11,545 nucleotides of DNA, taken from Bacteroidales bacterium (GTDB lineage: Bacteria > Bacteroidota > Bacteroidia > Bacteroidales > GCA-2748055). Positions 1-8,311 of the stretch are shown here, in pieces. Below the pieces are notes generated by a model. That model saw only the letters and a list, made by a program, of their open reading frames with translations. It was not told where the DNA came from and did not search any database. A program made the translations under genes and the position numbers. The stretch's first letter is position 1, and each line of letters begins with the position of its first letter. Where the stretch lies: contig JACJXF010000026.1 of assembly GCA_020636775.1 (NCBI GenBank), positions 1-11,545 on the forward strand, read 5' to 3'.

Positions 1-1199
1 TTTCCTGTCCACCACCATGTAGCACATACGGCCGCAGTATTATGCTCCATGATAGATTCTGAGCTTTCAATGTTATAATTAATATGAGCATGACCACTTA
101 AAACATGAACATTGGAAAAGCCTTCTAAAGCAGCAATTAATTCCTCTGCATTGGCAAGCGAAAAGACTGTTTTTATTTGCCCATTCGCATCACTTTTTGG
201 ATTATCGTAGAGTGGGGCATGCATAGCAATAATTAAAGGAAGATTTTTATCCTTAATGAATGCCAGGTCTTTTTTTATCCATATCATCTGGTCAGATGTA
301 ATCGCTTGCTTGTAGTTTCCTATACCATTTTTACCTGAAGAACCACCAGTATTATTATATACGATATTATCCAAAACCACATAATGAACTTTTCCTAAAT
401 TGAAGGAATAGTAATTTGGTCCAATGGTTTTTCTATATGCATCAGCTGTTAGAAAATCTCCGCTTTTTTGGATGTCATTGTCATGATTACCCATTACATT
501 AAAAACGGTGCAATTTATTTTATGCATTTCAGTCAAATACTCGGGGAGGGCAAAATTGTTTGAGTACCAATAACTATCCCAACTCATATCTCCAAGGCTT
601 AGTCCGTAAACTTTTATTCCAAGCGACTTGTAATGCTCAATGCTTGTATTTACATCAGGTAAGAAATTCGTGCGGTATTGTAACAGATCATCATTTCTGT
701 CGGCAAGGTGCATATCGGCCATGGTAATAACAACATGCTGACTATTTTTGGTTTGAATTAAAGAGAAGTCTATTTGCTCAACAGTGGATTCTCCTGAAAG
801 TCTTTTGAAAAACTGAGGAAGGTTATAGATGTCAGGAACCTCGTAGTTACCGGGGACGGAGATGAAAACATAATTATTGTCTTTTTTTGAAGGTAAATAA
901 TATATGCCATCAGCATCGGTAGTGGTAACCTCATAACCGTCTGATACAACTACATCTGGAATACCTTCTCCCAGGCAATGAACTATGCCCTTAATAGTCA
1001 TTCCTTCCTTATCGGGGATTTGGTTTTCGCCGTAAAACACATCTCCTTGTTTCAGAGCTGCAGCTTGCTCAAACCTATTTATCTCATCATCCTTTCGAGA
1101 GTTAATGACATTAGAGCAAAAGCTTGTCGTAACCACGAACAGAACCGATGCTATAATCAGCTTGTAGAACGTAAGAGGTATATTTCTTTTTAATCTCAC
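1..1199 (-). CDS. Secreted calcineurin-like metallophosphoesterase, paralog without IPT/TIG domain (C-terminus beyond window)
   Basis: This open frame continues off the left edge; 399 codons are visible with no stop or frameshift. It encodes a probable exported hydrolase of the calcineurin-like metallophosphoesterase superfamily, which cleaves phosphomono- or diesters with two metal ions. The usual metal-binding motifs are all present: D162-M-H164, G203-D204, G237-N-H-D240, H327 in AMHAPLY, and G369-H-A-H372. A carboxypeptidase-regulatory-like N-terminal domain lies at about residues 66-150. The start is GTG at 1197-1199: the only in-frame codons between it and the upstream gene's TAA are AAA ATA AAG AAG GCA, and GTG is followed by a signal sequence (KRNIP, then a hydrophobic run to C28, a possible lipobox cysteine). 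The visible catalytic part is about 70% identical by eye to the upstream neighbour (residues 156-487 there) with one 1-residue indel, so this is a tandem duplicate. Substrate unknown. Confidence 0.88.
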   Translation of the reverse strand, partial: MRLKRNIPLTFYKLIIASVLFVVTTSFCSNVINSRKDDEINRFEQAAALKQGDVFYGENQIPDKEGMTIKGIVHCLGEGIPDVVVSDGYEVTTTDADGIYYLPSKKDNNYVFISVPGNYEVPDIYNLPQFFKRLSGESTVEQIDFSLIQTKNSQHVVITMADMHLADRNDDLLQYRTNFLPDVNTSIEHYKSLGIKVYGLSLGDMSWDSYWYSNNFALPEYLTEMHKINCTVFNVMGNHDNDIQKSGDFLTADAYRKTIGPNYYSFNLGKVHYVVLDNIVYNNTGGSSGKNGIGNYKQAITSDQMIWIKKDLAFIKDKNLPLIIAMHAPLYDNPKSDANGQIKTVFSLANAEELIAALEGFSNVHVLSGHAHINYNIESSESIMEHNTAAVCATWWWTG

Positions 1200-1214
1200 T
1201 GCCTTCTTTATTTT

Positions 1215-3227
1215 TTAATTCATTAGATAGGTGAATTCCTTTGGTCTTGTCATAGTCTCAGTATAAATATTACCAAAACGGTCGGTAACTTTTATTTCAA
1301 GGGATGTAGCCGGACCAGTAGCAGTAACCTTAAATAAATGGGCTGTTGGATCAGTAATAAAGGCGGAAGTCGGAACTGCGCCTGCATTAAGTCTTAATGC
1401 CTCATATGAAATAATATGAAGGGGGTCCATTGTGTAAACTGGTGTAACATTTAAAGCCAATCCTCCTTCTTTAACTTCAATTACCCATTCCGGCTCATAT
1501 CCCCACACATTTATTAACACCTCGTTAGCTGCACTGGCGTCAGCGTAGGTACCTGAATATTCAGCCATGGCAGCTTCACTTGCATTTGGCGCAAAATTTT
1601 CTGCTGTAATATGAACCATGTTCAAATCATAGGTTCTGAATTGGTAATCCATTGGTTTACCAACACTTTTATAATACCATTCAACATTATTCCCATCTAT
1701 TTCCCACACTCCATAACCTCCTGGACTACCGTCTTTGCATAGATGATTTCCCGCGTAACCATTTTTTCCAGTCCACCACCATGTTGCGCAAACTGCAGCA
1801 GTATTGTGCTCCATTATATGTCCTTCTTCCACTGAAAAATTTACATGCAGATGGCCGCTTAAAACGTGAACGTTGGTAAAGTCATTTAATGCAGTTACTA
1901 GATCTGTTGCGTTGTCAAGGGCATAGGCTGAGGTTTGATTTCCGTTTACATCAAGATTTGGGTTTCTGTAAAGCGGAGCATGCATTGCAACAATTAGCGG
2001 GGCATTTTTGTCTTTAACGGTGGCTAAATCTTTTTTGAGCCAGGCCATTTGTTCGGAACTAATGAAATTGTCGAAGTTTCGGTCTCCAACCACACCCTCA
2101 GAACCTCCGGTGTTGATATATTGGATATCATCCAATACCACATAATGGATAGCTCCTAAATTGAAAGAATAATAATTTGGACAGACAGTTTTTTTGAAAG
2201 CATCTTCAGCAAGCCAGTCTCCTAACGCATAAGGATTGTTGTCATGATTCCCCATCACATTAAAGACGGTACAATTTAATTTATACATCTGCACCAGATA
2301 CTCAGGAAGGGCAAATTTGTTTGAATACCAGTATAAATCCCAACTCATATCACCAAGGGTCAGTCCATATACTTTTGTTCCTTGTGATTGATAATAGTCA
2401 ATGGTATTATTCACATCATACAGGAATCCATTGGTAAATTGTGAAAGGTCATCATTCCTGTTGGCAAGATGCCAATCGGCCATGGTCACAACAATATGTT
2501 TATCATTATTGGTTTCTATTAATGAAAAGTCTTTTTGTTCAACGGTAGCTCCCCCCGAAAGTCTTTTGAAAAATATTGGCAGATTGTTTGTGTTGTAAAC
2601 TTCATAATTCCCTGGTACCGAAATAAAAACATAAGCGTTTTCTTTTAACGAGGGAAGATAATATACTCCCTTTGCATCTGTCGTCGTTACTTCAATTCCA
2701 TCAGAAACAGCCACATCAGGAATTCCTATACCATTGCAATACACAACGCCTTTAATTGTCATGCCTTCAATATCTGGTATGTTCGTGTCAGCAACTATGT
2801 TCAGGAGAAACGAGCCTAAAAGCTGACTATCGGGATTTCGCAGAACCTTTATCTGATAGCTTCCAGAGTTAACATTGTTGGGTAAAGCGAAAGTTACCGA
2901 TTGATCAGTAAGAGATAATACATCACATACAAACACGATGCTGACATCCGATGTGGATGTTAATTTGATCTGATCCCCCATGGCAAATCCTTTTCCTGTA
3001 ATTGTAATCTGCTCACCGATCTTAACATTCAGCTCAGAAGGGATGGATACACCTGTAATTTTTAATCCGTTATCTGGTTCAGGATCAGGTTCATTATTAC
3101 AACTTTGAAATCCGAGACCTAATCCTGATATTAATATAAACAGTGTCAATAGTCTTAGGGCATACCTGAATGCATCCTTCTGGTTGCCTTTTTTATTATC
3201 TTTTTTATGCTTAATCATTTTAGTCAT
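1215..3227 (-). CDS. Lipoprotein metallophosphoesterase with IPT/TIG domain
   Basis: A 670-residue exported calcineurin-like phosphoesterase. Domains in order: a lysine-rich n-region (1-25) and hydrophobic segment to C43, which is followed by an acidic stretch (NNEPDPEPD) typical of Bacteroidetes lipoproteins and perhaps of surface export; an IPT/TIG immunoglobulin-like domain at about 53-145; a carboxypeptidase-regulatory-like N-terminal domain at 155-237; the catalytic domain at 245-463 with D251-W-H253, G292-D293, G327-N-H-D329 region, H416 and G458-H-L-H461; and a C-terminal beta-rich domain at about 475-668 of the kind found with this family. M4 is an alternative start. It lies 15 nt after the sulfatase and 15 nt before its paralog, so the three are probably co-transcribed. 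The IPT/TIG domain, absent from the paralog, may bind substrate or extend the enzyme from the membrane (inference). Enzyme class is firm, substrate unknown. Confidence 0.9.
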   Translation of the reverse strand: MTKMIKHKKDNKKGNQKDAFRYALRLLTLFILISGLGLGFQSCNNEPDPEPDNGLKITGVSIPSELNVKIGEQITITGKGFAMGDQIKLTSTSDVSIVFVCDVLSLTDQSVTFALPNNVNSGSYQIKVLRNPDSQLLGSFLLNIVADTNIPDIEGMTIKGVVYCNGIGIPDVAVSDGIEVTTTDAKGVYYLPSLKENAYVFISVPGNYEVYNTNNLPIFFKRLSGGATVEQKDFSLIETNNDKHIVVTMADWHLANRNDDLSQFTNGFLYDVNNTIDYYQSQGTKVYGLTLGDMSWDLYWYSNKFALPEYLVQMYKLNCTVFNVMGNHDNNPYALGDWLAEDAFKKTVCPNYYSFNLGAIHYVVLDDIQYINTGGSEGVVGDRNFDNFISSEQMAWLKKDLATVKDKNAPLIVAMHAPLYRNPNLDVNGNQTSAYALDNATDLVTALNDFTNVHVLSGHLHVNFSVEEGHIMEHNTAAVCATWWWTGKNGYAGNHLCKDGSPGGYGVWEIDGNNVEWYYKSVGKPMDYQFRTYDLNMVHITAENFAPNASEAAMAEYSGTYADASAANEVLINVWGYEPEWVIEVKEGGLALNVTPVYTMDPLHIISYEALRLNAGAVPTSAFITDPTAHLFKVTATGPATSLEIKVTDRFGNIYTETMTRPKEFTYLMN

Positions 3228-3242
3228 TTTAATAAATTAAAT

Positions 3243-4604
3243 TCATCGACCTCCTTTATCTAACTGGGATTCTACTAAAGTAATACCAGCTTCATGTTTT
3301 TCCTTTAGATCTATTATATCCTTAATAATATCCGGGTAATTTTCGCTTACATCATATTTCTCGGAAGGGTCGTGTTCGATGTTATAAAGTAAGGGTGGTG
3401 TATGAACTTCTGGTGGTATCTTTGAATAGGAGGGTTTCGTAATGAAATGTGCTTTCCACGGACCTTTTCTAATGGCGTAAATTTCATTTTTAAAATAATA
3501 AAACACTACTTTATTGTCCATTTCAATTTTCTCTCCAAAAAGAACAGGGGATATATCTTTTCCGTCAATAATTCTGTCTTCAGGTAATGAAGCCGCAGCC
3601 AATTTTACAATAGTTGGAAATAAATCCATGGTAGAAATAATATCAGCACTAGTCTGATCAGATTTTATAGTTCCCGGCCACCAGGCAATAGCTGGAACAC
3701 GGAATCCACCTTCGCAGGTAGATCCTTTTCCGTCGCGTAAAAGACCAGCGGATCCGCCGTTTTCTCCTCGTAACAACCACGGACCATTATCGCTTGTAAA
3801 GATTACAAGTGTTTTTTCGGAGAGACCTAATTTTTTGACTGTTTTTAAGACTTCGCCTACACTCCAATCAAGTTCTTCAACTACATCTCCATATAAGCCT
3901 CGTTTGCTTTTACCTGAAAAATCATTGGATGCAAACAATGGGGTATGCGGGAAATTGCTGGCATAATACAAAAAGAAGGGCTGATCAGAATTCTTTTCAA
4001 TGAAATTTATGGCTTTTTCTGTATATCTCTTTGTCAGTAAATGTTGATCGGGTCCGGATTCAATTACATTTTCGTTTTCAAAAAGAGGTAATTCAGGAGC
4101 GTTTTTATATAGAGGAGGAGCCATGTCATTGGAATAGGGAATCCCAAAAAAGTAATCAAAGCCTTGATTTAATGGCAAATATTGCGGTAAATGACCCAAA
4201 TGCCACTTGCCAATTATAGCGGTTTGATAATCTACATCTTTCAGAGCTTCAGCAATGGTAATCTCACTAAGAGGCAGTCCGCCTGTAGATCCCGGGTAAA
4301 TTACATTTCCACTGCTTTCTGATCCGGCCATCCCACTTCTTATTGGCAATCTGCCGGTTAACAAGCCTGCTCTGCTAGGGGTACAAACACATGCAGCATT
4401 ATAAAACTGAGTAAATCTCATTCCCTCATGAGCCATCTGATCTAAATTCGGAGTGTATATAGTCGGGTGAGCATAACAACTTAAATCTCCGTAACCCAGA
4501 TCGTCTGCAAAAATGATAATAATATTAGGCTTATCCTGTGGTTGGGCTTGTGCTAATACAGGCACCCAGAATAAAGAAGCCAACCAAAGTTTATTATTTT
4601 TCAT
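3243..4604 (-). CDS. Secreted arylsulfatase A-like sulfatase (S1 family)
   Basis: A 453-residue periplasmic or extracellular sulfatase that should hydrolyse a sulfate ester. An N-terminal signal peptide ends near LAQAQ (residues 17-21). The S1 signature C74-T-P-S-R78 followed by AGLLTGR is intact; C74 is the residue converted to formylglycine. Calcium ligands D34 and D35 (IFADDLGYGD) and D272-N273 (SDNG), and the likely active-site residues K133 and H135 (GKWHLG) and H220 (FPHTP), are visible. Length and motif order fit the arylsulfatase A/GALNS-like branch. A few members of this superfamily cleave phosphodiesters or phosphonate monoesters, so activity on phosphorus esters is an alternative. 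No formylglycine-generating enzyme or anSME is encoded here, so maturation must come from elsewhere. It sits between the GDPD and the metallophosphoesterases in a glycerol-phosphate operon, suggesting a substrate bearing both sulfate and glycerol phosphate or a mixed lipid diet (inference). Confidence 0.92.
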   Translation of the reverse strand: MKNNKLWLASLFWVPVLAQAQPQDKPNIIIIFADDLGYGDLSCYAHPTIYTPNLDQMAHEGMRFTQFYNAACVCTPSRAGLLTGRLPIRSGMAGSESSGNVIYPGSTGGLPLSEITIAEALKDVDYQTAIIGKWHLGHLPQYLPLNQGFDYFFGIPYSNDMAPPLYKNAPELPLFENENVIESGPDQHLLTKRYTEKAINFIEKNSDQPFFLYYASNFPHTPLFASNDFSGKSKRGLYGDVVEELDWSVGEVLKTVKKLGLSEKTLVIFTSDNGPWLLRGENGGSAGLLRDGKGSTCEGGFRVPAIAWWPGTIKSDQTSADIISTMDLFPTIVKLAAASLPEDRIIDGKDISPVLFGEKIEMDNKVVFYYFKNEIYAIRKGPWKAHFITKPSYSKIPPEVHTPPLLYNIEHDPSEKYDVSENYPDIIKDIIDLKEKHEAGITLVESQLDKGGR

Positions 4605-4655
4605 TTTAATTAATTATTAAACACAATTCATCCATATATACAAAAACATCATTGT

Positions 4656-5843
4656 CTAAAGTGTATATCCCAGATCAATTAAGATGCTTTCAGGACTTTG
4701 TTTAGATTTCATTTTTCTCACTGCCCGTTTGTTATAAAAATCAATAGTCAGATCAGCTCTGTTTGTAATCATTCCGTCGGTCAGGGGTTTGGCTTTTTTT
4801 CCTTTACCAGGGCCAAAATATGTTTCCATCTGCTCCAGGGTGTTGAAGGAGTAAACATTTATCCTTAAACCTGAGGCGTGTATTTTTTCTGAGAAGTCAG
4901 CATGCAGTCCTTTGTTTCCATCTCCCAAATTTGTTCCGATAAATTGAGCACCGGCATCAATGGCGAAACTGATAATGTCATTCATAGCTGCCTCTCGGTC
5001 AGGATCGTTAAGTTTAGGACTACTGATCAGAAAACTTACCGGGACCTTGCCCAGGAAGACTCTTTTAAGGTTCATCATTCCTTCTCTTGAAAAGGTTTGT
5101 AATAGAATTTTTCCCCTGGTATTTCCGATATTGACCTTACCATTTAGGTAAAATGGGGTATCGTCAGCTATTTTTTTTCCTTCAAGAGGATTCCATCCAT
5201 AAGAACTCAATGCGTTATAAATCTGTTCTTCCAGATTATAATAGTATTCAGGCCTTTTAGTTTCGATATAAACTCCGGGTCGGTTGCCATTATCGTAAGG
5301 GTCTTGCTCATATTCAAAAATGTATTTTCCGTTTGCGTCTTTCTGAAAGGCCCGGCTTCCATCTTCATTCCTTTTTATTCTTTTCCCCTCTGCGATTCGA
5401 AAAACATCTTCTAGAGTCAGAACATTCAGGCCAACAAAACTTTTCCTTGCCTGTTCAGGATTATTTACATTAAAAGCAAGTCCGTTATCCAATTGCATTA
5501 TCTCCTCAAAGGTGAAGGTCTCAATATTGTCTTTTTCTCTTCCCGGGAATTTTTGGGCAACATCGGTTGTGCGATTGAATGTGCTATCGTGCATAACGAC
5601 TAAAACGCCATCTTTGGACAGGTGTACATCAAGTTCTAAATAATCAGCAGCCATATTACGGGCCCAGCGAAACGAGGCTTCAGTGAGTTCGGGAGCCCAG
5701 TAAATGGTTCCCCTATGAGCAATTACTGCATTATTGGGCATATACCCTTGCACTTTTCTTGCATCAGAAGATATTTCCTGAGCCTGAACCACTATGGAGG
5801 TAAAGAGTATTAAAATAGATATGAATGTTTTATTGTTTATCAT
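4656..5843 (-). CDS. Secreted glycerophosphodiester phosphodiesterase (GDPD family)
   Basis: A 395-residue TIM-barrel enzyme that hydrolyses glycerophosphodiesters to glycerol-3-phosphate and an alcohol. A signal peptide covers about residues 1-22 (ending VVQAQ), placing it outside the cytoplasm. Catalytic and metal residues of the family are visible: H43-R44 in IAHRG, E52 in PELT (the usual form is PENT), E70 and D72 in YLELDVH, H85 in VMHDSTFNRTTD, and E194 and K196 in YIETKRP. Two stretches, about 97-137 and 155-190, look longer than in small cytoplasmic UgpQ-like enzymes, and the total length is closer to periplasmic GlpQ. A C-terminal DGMITNRAD replaces the common DG..TD.P motif. It lies two genes downstream of glpT, so it probably supplies the glycerol-3-phosphate that GlpT imports. 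The gene stops with TAG 51 nt before the sulfatase. GlpQ-like, but the exact diester is not determined. Confidence 0.9.
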   Translation of the reverse strand: MINNKTFISILILFTSIVVQAQEISSDARKVQGYMPNNAVIAHRGTIYWAPELTEASFRWARNMAADYLELDVHLSKDGVLVVMHDSTFNRTTDVAQKFPGREKDNIETFTFEEIMQLDNGLAFNVNNPEQARKSFVGLNVLTLEDVFRIAEGKRIKRNEDGSRAFQKDANGKYIFEYEQDPYDNGNRPGVYIETKRPEYYYNLEEQIYNALSSYGWNPLEGKKIADDTPFYLNGKVNIGNTRGKILLQTFSREGMMNLKRVFLGKVPVSFLISSPKLNDPDREAAMNDIISFAIDAGAQFIGTNLGDGNKGLHADFSEKIHASGLRINVYSFNTLEQMETYFGPGKGKKAKPLTDGMITNRADLTIDFYNKRAVRKMKSKQSPESILIDLGYTL

Positions 5844-5891
5844 TTTGCCTGTTTTGTTTTTTTGTCACAAATAATATAATGGTTAAAATAA

Positions 5892-6821
5892 TTATTTCGG
5901 ATTAGGTATGTTTTTCCTGATCTTCCATTTGGTAGTATAAAAATCTATAGCGGGATTGGCTACATCGTTGCATTTTACGATAAGGGCGCCTTCATTCTCC
6001 CAATATGACTTAACTGTTAATCCTTCCATAGGGCCATCTTCAGGGCCTCTTACCTTAACATCATCGGGGTTTACTACGATTTTTAAACCTACCGATTCAT
6101 TCAGCATATCCAAATCACCCCGGCTGTTTCCGCCGACAATAAGCGGACGAGCCTTGATGAACGTTTCAATAGATGATGCTTTACCATCGTCCTGTGGAAT
6201 GGGAGGGATGATCTCACCTGTTGTTTTTCCATTAGCAATAACACATTTAGCTCCAACAATATGTGTATACGGGATGCCTAATTCTTCTGCCACAAACTTT
6301 TGATATAATATTTCAGGTGATGCTGTCAATATCCATACTTCAAAACCGTATTCCTTCAAATTGGCAATAAGTTCCTTCATTTCCGGATAAAATTTCCCCT
6401 GATAGGCTTTTCGATAACATTCGGCACCAATCATTTCAATTTCTTCAGGACTAAGTCCTGCCAAAAAATGAACCCGATCCTCTACATAAGGTTTTCCAAC
6501 ATTATTTCCATCCTTAACCATCCTGTCCAGAATAGCGAGTCTTTCTTTGGCATCCTTATCATTTCTCTTTTTCAGAACCTCCTCGGCATATTGATAAAGA
6601 GCCTCATCGGCCAAATAATGGGGGACTTGTCCAAAGGTAGTTCCATCGCAGTCAAACACAGCTACTTTCCTTTCTGTCATTGGTAAGGTGGAGTTTAAAA
6701 AACTTTCAATTTGGTCGTTTGTTTCCTGCGCCCATCCTTTTATATACCGATAACTTTGTGCGTTAAGAGCTGATAAAAAGCTTAAGAATGCTAATGAAGA
6801 GAGGATTATTAATTTTCTCAC
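5892..6821 (-). CDS. Secreted HAD-superfamily phosphatase (phosphoserine phosphatase-like)
   Basis: A 309-residue HAD hydrolase with a clear signal peptide (hydrophobic 4-19, cleavage near ALNAQ), so it acts in the periplasm. Motif I is F56-D57-C-D59-G-T with D57 the nucleophile and D59 the acid/base; motif II is T166-A-S168; motif III is probably K214; motif IV is in GGNSRGDLDML (D236, D238). The large cap between motifs I and II is of the C1 type, as in phosphoserine phosphatase and phosphocholine or phosphoethanolamine phosphatases. The start is GTG at 6819-6821: an in-frame TAA lies 18 nt upstream with no ATG between, and the next ATG (M48) would remove the signal peptide. It sits 30 nt after glpT and 48 nt before the GDPD. 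A head-group phosphatase working on the alcohol phosphate products of phospholipid breakdown is a reasonable guess; the substrate cannot be read from the sequence. Confidence 0.85.
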   Translation of the reverse strand: MRKLIILSSLAFLSFLSALNAQSYRYIKGWAQETNDQIESFLNSTLPMTERKVAVFDCDGTTFGQVPHYLADEALYQYAEEVLKKRNDKDAKERLAILDRMVKDGNNVGKPYVEDRVHFLAGLSPEEIEMIGAECYRKAYQGKFYPEMKELIANLKEYGFEVWILTASPEILYQKFVAEELGIPYTHIVGAKCVIANGKTTGEIIPPIPQDDGKASSIETFIKARPLIVGGNSRGDLDMLNESVGLKIVVNPDDVKVRGPEDGPMEGLTVKSYWENEGALIVKCNDVANPAIDFYTTKWKIRKNIPNPK

Positions 6822-6851
6822 AGGTAAAAAATTTAGTTAATTTTTAACGTT

Positions 6852-8306
6852 TTAATTAATCAAACAAGTCTCTTTTTCTATTTTCCATGTTGTTGCAGAG
6901 AGAATGGCCGCCAGTAAACTGGCGAATATAAAAATATAGAATGTGGCATTCCAGCCTAAGTTTTTATTAGAGGCAACAGCGCCGATTAAAATTTTAGACA
7001 ACAGCGCATCTCCGATCAGGTATCCGAATAAGCCAACAAAGCCAGCAGCTGTTCCGGCGGCATTTTTTGGGACAAGGTTAATAGCCTGCACTCCTATAAG
7101 GGCAACCGGACCATAGATAAAAAAGCCGATAGCAATCAGAGAGGAATAGACAACAGTTATTCGGGTAGAAATCAGATCCAATGTAAATGTATCGGACAAA
7201 AAGCTGGCTATTGGAGCAGCCTTCCAGTATACTAAAATAGAAACACCAACCAGCAGCATATAGATCACATTGGCAGGAGCACATCGCCCTTTGAAAAGTT
7301 TTGCGGAAATCAGTCCACATACAATTGTTCCCGGCACTCCGGCATAATTATGCAGTGCAAAAGCCATTTTGCTTTGTTCGCTGTTTAACAAACCCGCTTC
7401 CTGACAGTAGGTTGGGGACCAGTCGCCAATTCCATATCTGACCAGATATACAAATACATTTGCCAGAGCAATAAGCCAAAGTACCTTGTTCTTGAATATG
7501 TGCTTAACAAACAATTCAGAAAGAGGAATTTTTGCATCAGAACTCATTTCTTTCTTTACGGAGAGGTCATTCCTGTGCAGATCAATTGGTGGCAGGCCGC
7601 ATGCCTGAGGTCTGTCTCTTAAAGCCCACCAGCAAAAAATGGCTATAACAAGGGCTACCATACTGGGAAAAACAAAAACGGCTCTCCAGCTTTGTTCAAC
7701 CATTACTCCACCGCCAATATCCACTATAAAGAATCCGCCAATAAGTACAGCTCCTATTGCGGAAAGATTGCCCATCATTCCGCTTCCAAAGGTATGTGAA
7801 GTGTTCCAAATGGACATTTTAAAACTTCGTTCATTATGTGAGAACCAGTGAACCATCACCCTTCCGCAGGGAGGCCAGCCCATTCCGGCCAACCATCCAA
7901 TAATTAACATAAATACAAAGATGATGGTAACTGAACTGGTTGCGAATGGGAATAAGCCCACAGACATCATCATGATAGATGATAGAACCAGCCCGATTAC
8001 CAGGAATTTACGGGCATCCGACCTGTCGGATAAGGCGCCCATTAAAAATTTACTGAAGGCATAAGCAATTGAAATTGCAGATAGTGCTATTCCTAATTGT
8101 AATTTGGTATATCCTAAACCTCCATTTTCTATAGGCTGGATCATTCCCGGAATAGCCAGGGCAAGATTTTTTCTAACCAGGTAGTACGCTGCATAACCTA
8201 AAAATGCACCTAAGAAAACCTTAGTTCTCATCCTTTTGTATTCCGAATCAATCTTCTCTTTTGGGAGAAGTGCTTTGTCTTTAGGTGGTTCAAGAAACTT
8301 AAACAT
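6852..8306 (-). CDS. glpT: Glycerol-3-phosphate:phosphate antiporter (MFS, organophosphate:Pi family)
   Basis: A 484-residue inner-membrane transporter with about 12 hydrophobic segments that exchanges external glycerol-3-phosphate for cytoplasmic phosphate. Similarity to E. coli GlpT is strong by eye: GYAAYYLVRKN, ISIAYAFSKF.MG..SDRS, GMGWPPCGR.MVHW, CGLPPI, VFVYLVRYGI.DWSPTY and AAGTAAGF.GLFGYL. The two phosphate-binding arginines match E. coli R45 and R269 (here R45 and R290), and the histidine equivalent to H165 is H171. About 15 residues are inserted near 186-203 (glycine-rich, IVDIGGG) compared with E. coli, in the loop before the next membrane segment. ATG lies only 5 nt after the glpD stop, indicating translational coupling. 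UhpT or PgtP specificity is less likely given the motif match and the glpD neighbour. Confidence 0.95.
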   Translation of the reverse strand: MFKFLEPPKDKALLPKEKIDSEYKRMRTKVFLGAFLGYAAYYLVRKNLALAIPGMIQPIENGGLGYTKLQLGIALSAISIAYAFSKFLMGALSDRSDARKFLVIGLVLSSIMMMSVGLFPFATSSVTIIFVFMLIIGWLAGMGWPPCGRVMVHWFSHNERSFKMSIWNTSHTFGSGMMGNLSAIGAVLIGGFFIVDIGGGVMVEQSWRAVFVFPSMVALVIAIFCWWALRDRPQACGLPPIDLHRNDLSVKKEMSSDAKIPLSELFVKHIFKNKVLWLIALANVFVYLVRYGIGDWSPTYCQEAGLLNSEQSKMAFALHNYAGVPGTIVCGLISAKLFKGRCAPANVIYMLLVGVSILVYWKAAPIASFLSDTFTLDLISTRITVVYSSLIAIGFFIYGPVALIGVQAINLVPKNAAGTAAGFVGLFGYLIGDALLSKILIGAVASNKNLGWNATFYIFIFASLLAAILSATTWKIEKETCLIN

Positions 8307-8311
8307 AAGTG

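Noticed and set aside
1200..1217. A single TAA splitting one long same-frame protein (nonsense pseudogene).
   Set aside because: The left part repeats the N-terminal, catalytic and signal sequence modules already complete in the right part, so these are two genes, not one broken gene.
3249..3257. AAAGGAGGT on the minus strand, a perfect anti-SD complement just before the IPT/TIG phosphoesterase gene.
   Set aside because: It encodes the last residues of the sulfatase and is 21 nt from the next ATG, too far for normal use; other genes here lack such sites.
5868..5875. ATTATTTG on the minus strand upstream of the GDPD gene as an internal -7 box.
   Set aside because: It misses the TA of TAnnTTTG and no -33 element is evident.
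5956..6303. 115-codon frame on the plus strand.
   Set aside because: Fully antisense to the HAD phosphatase gene, whose motifs and signal peptide are intact; no promoter or known motif supports it.
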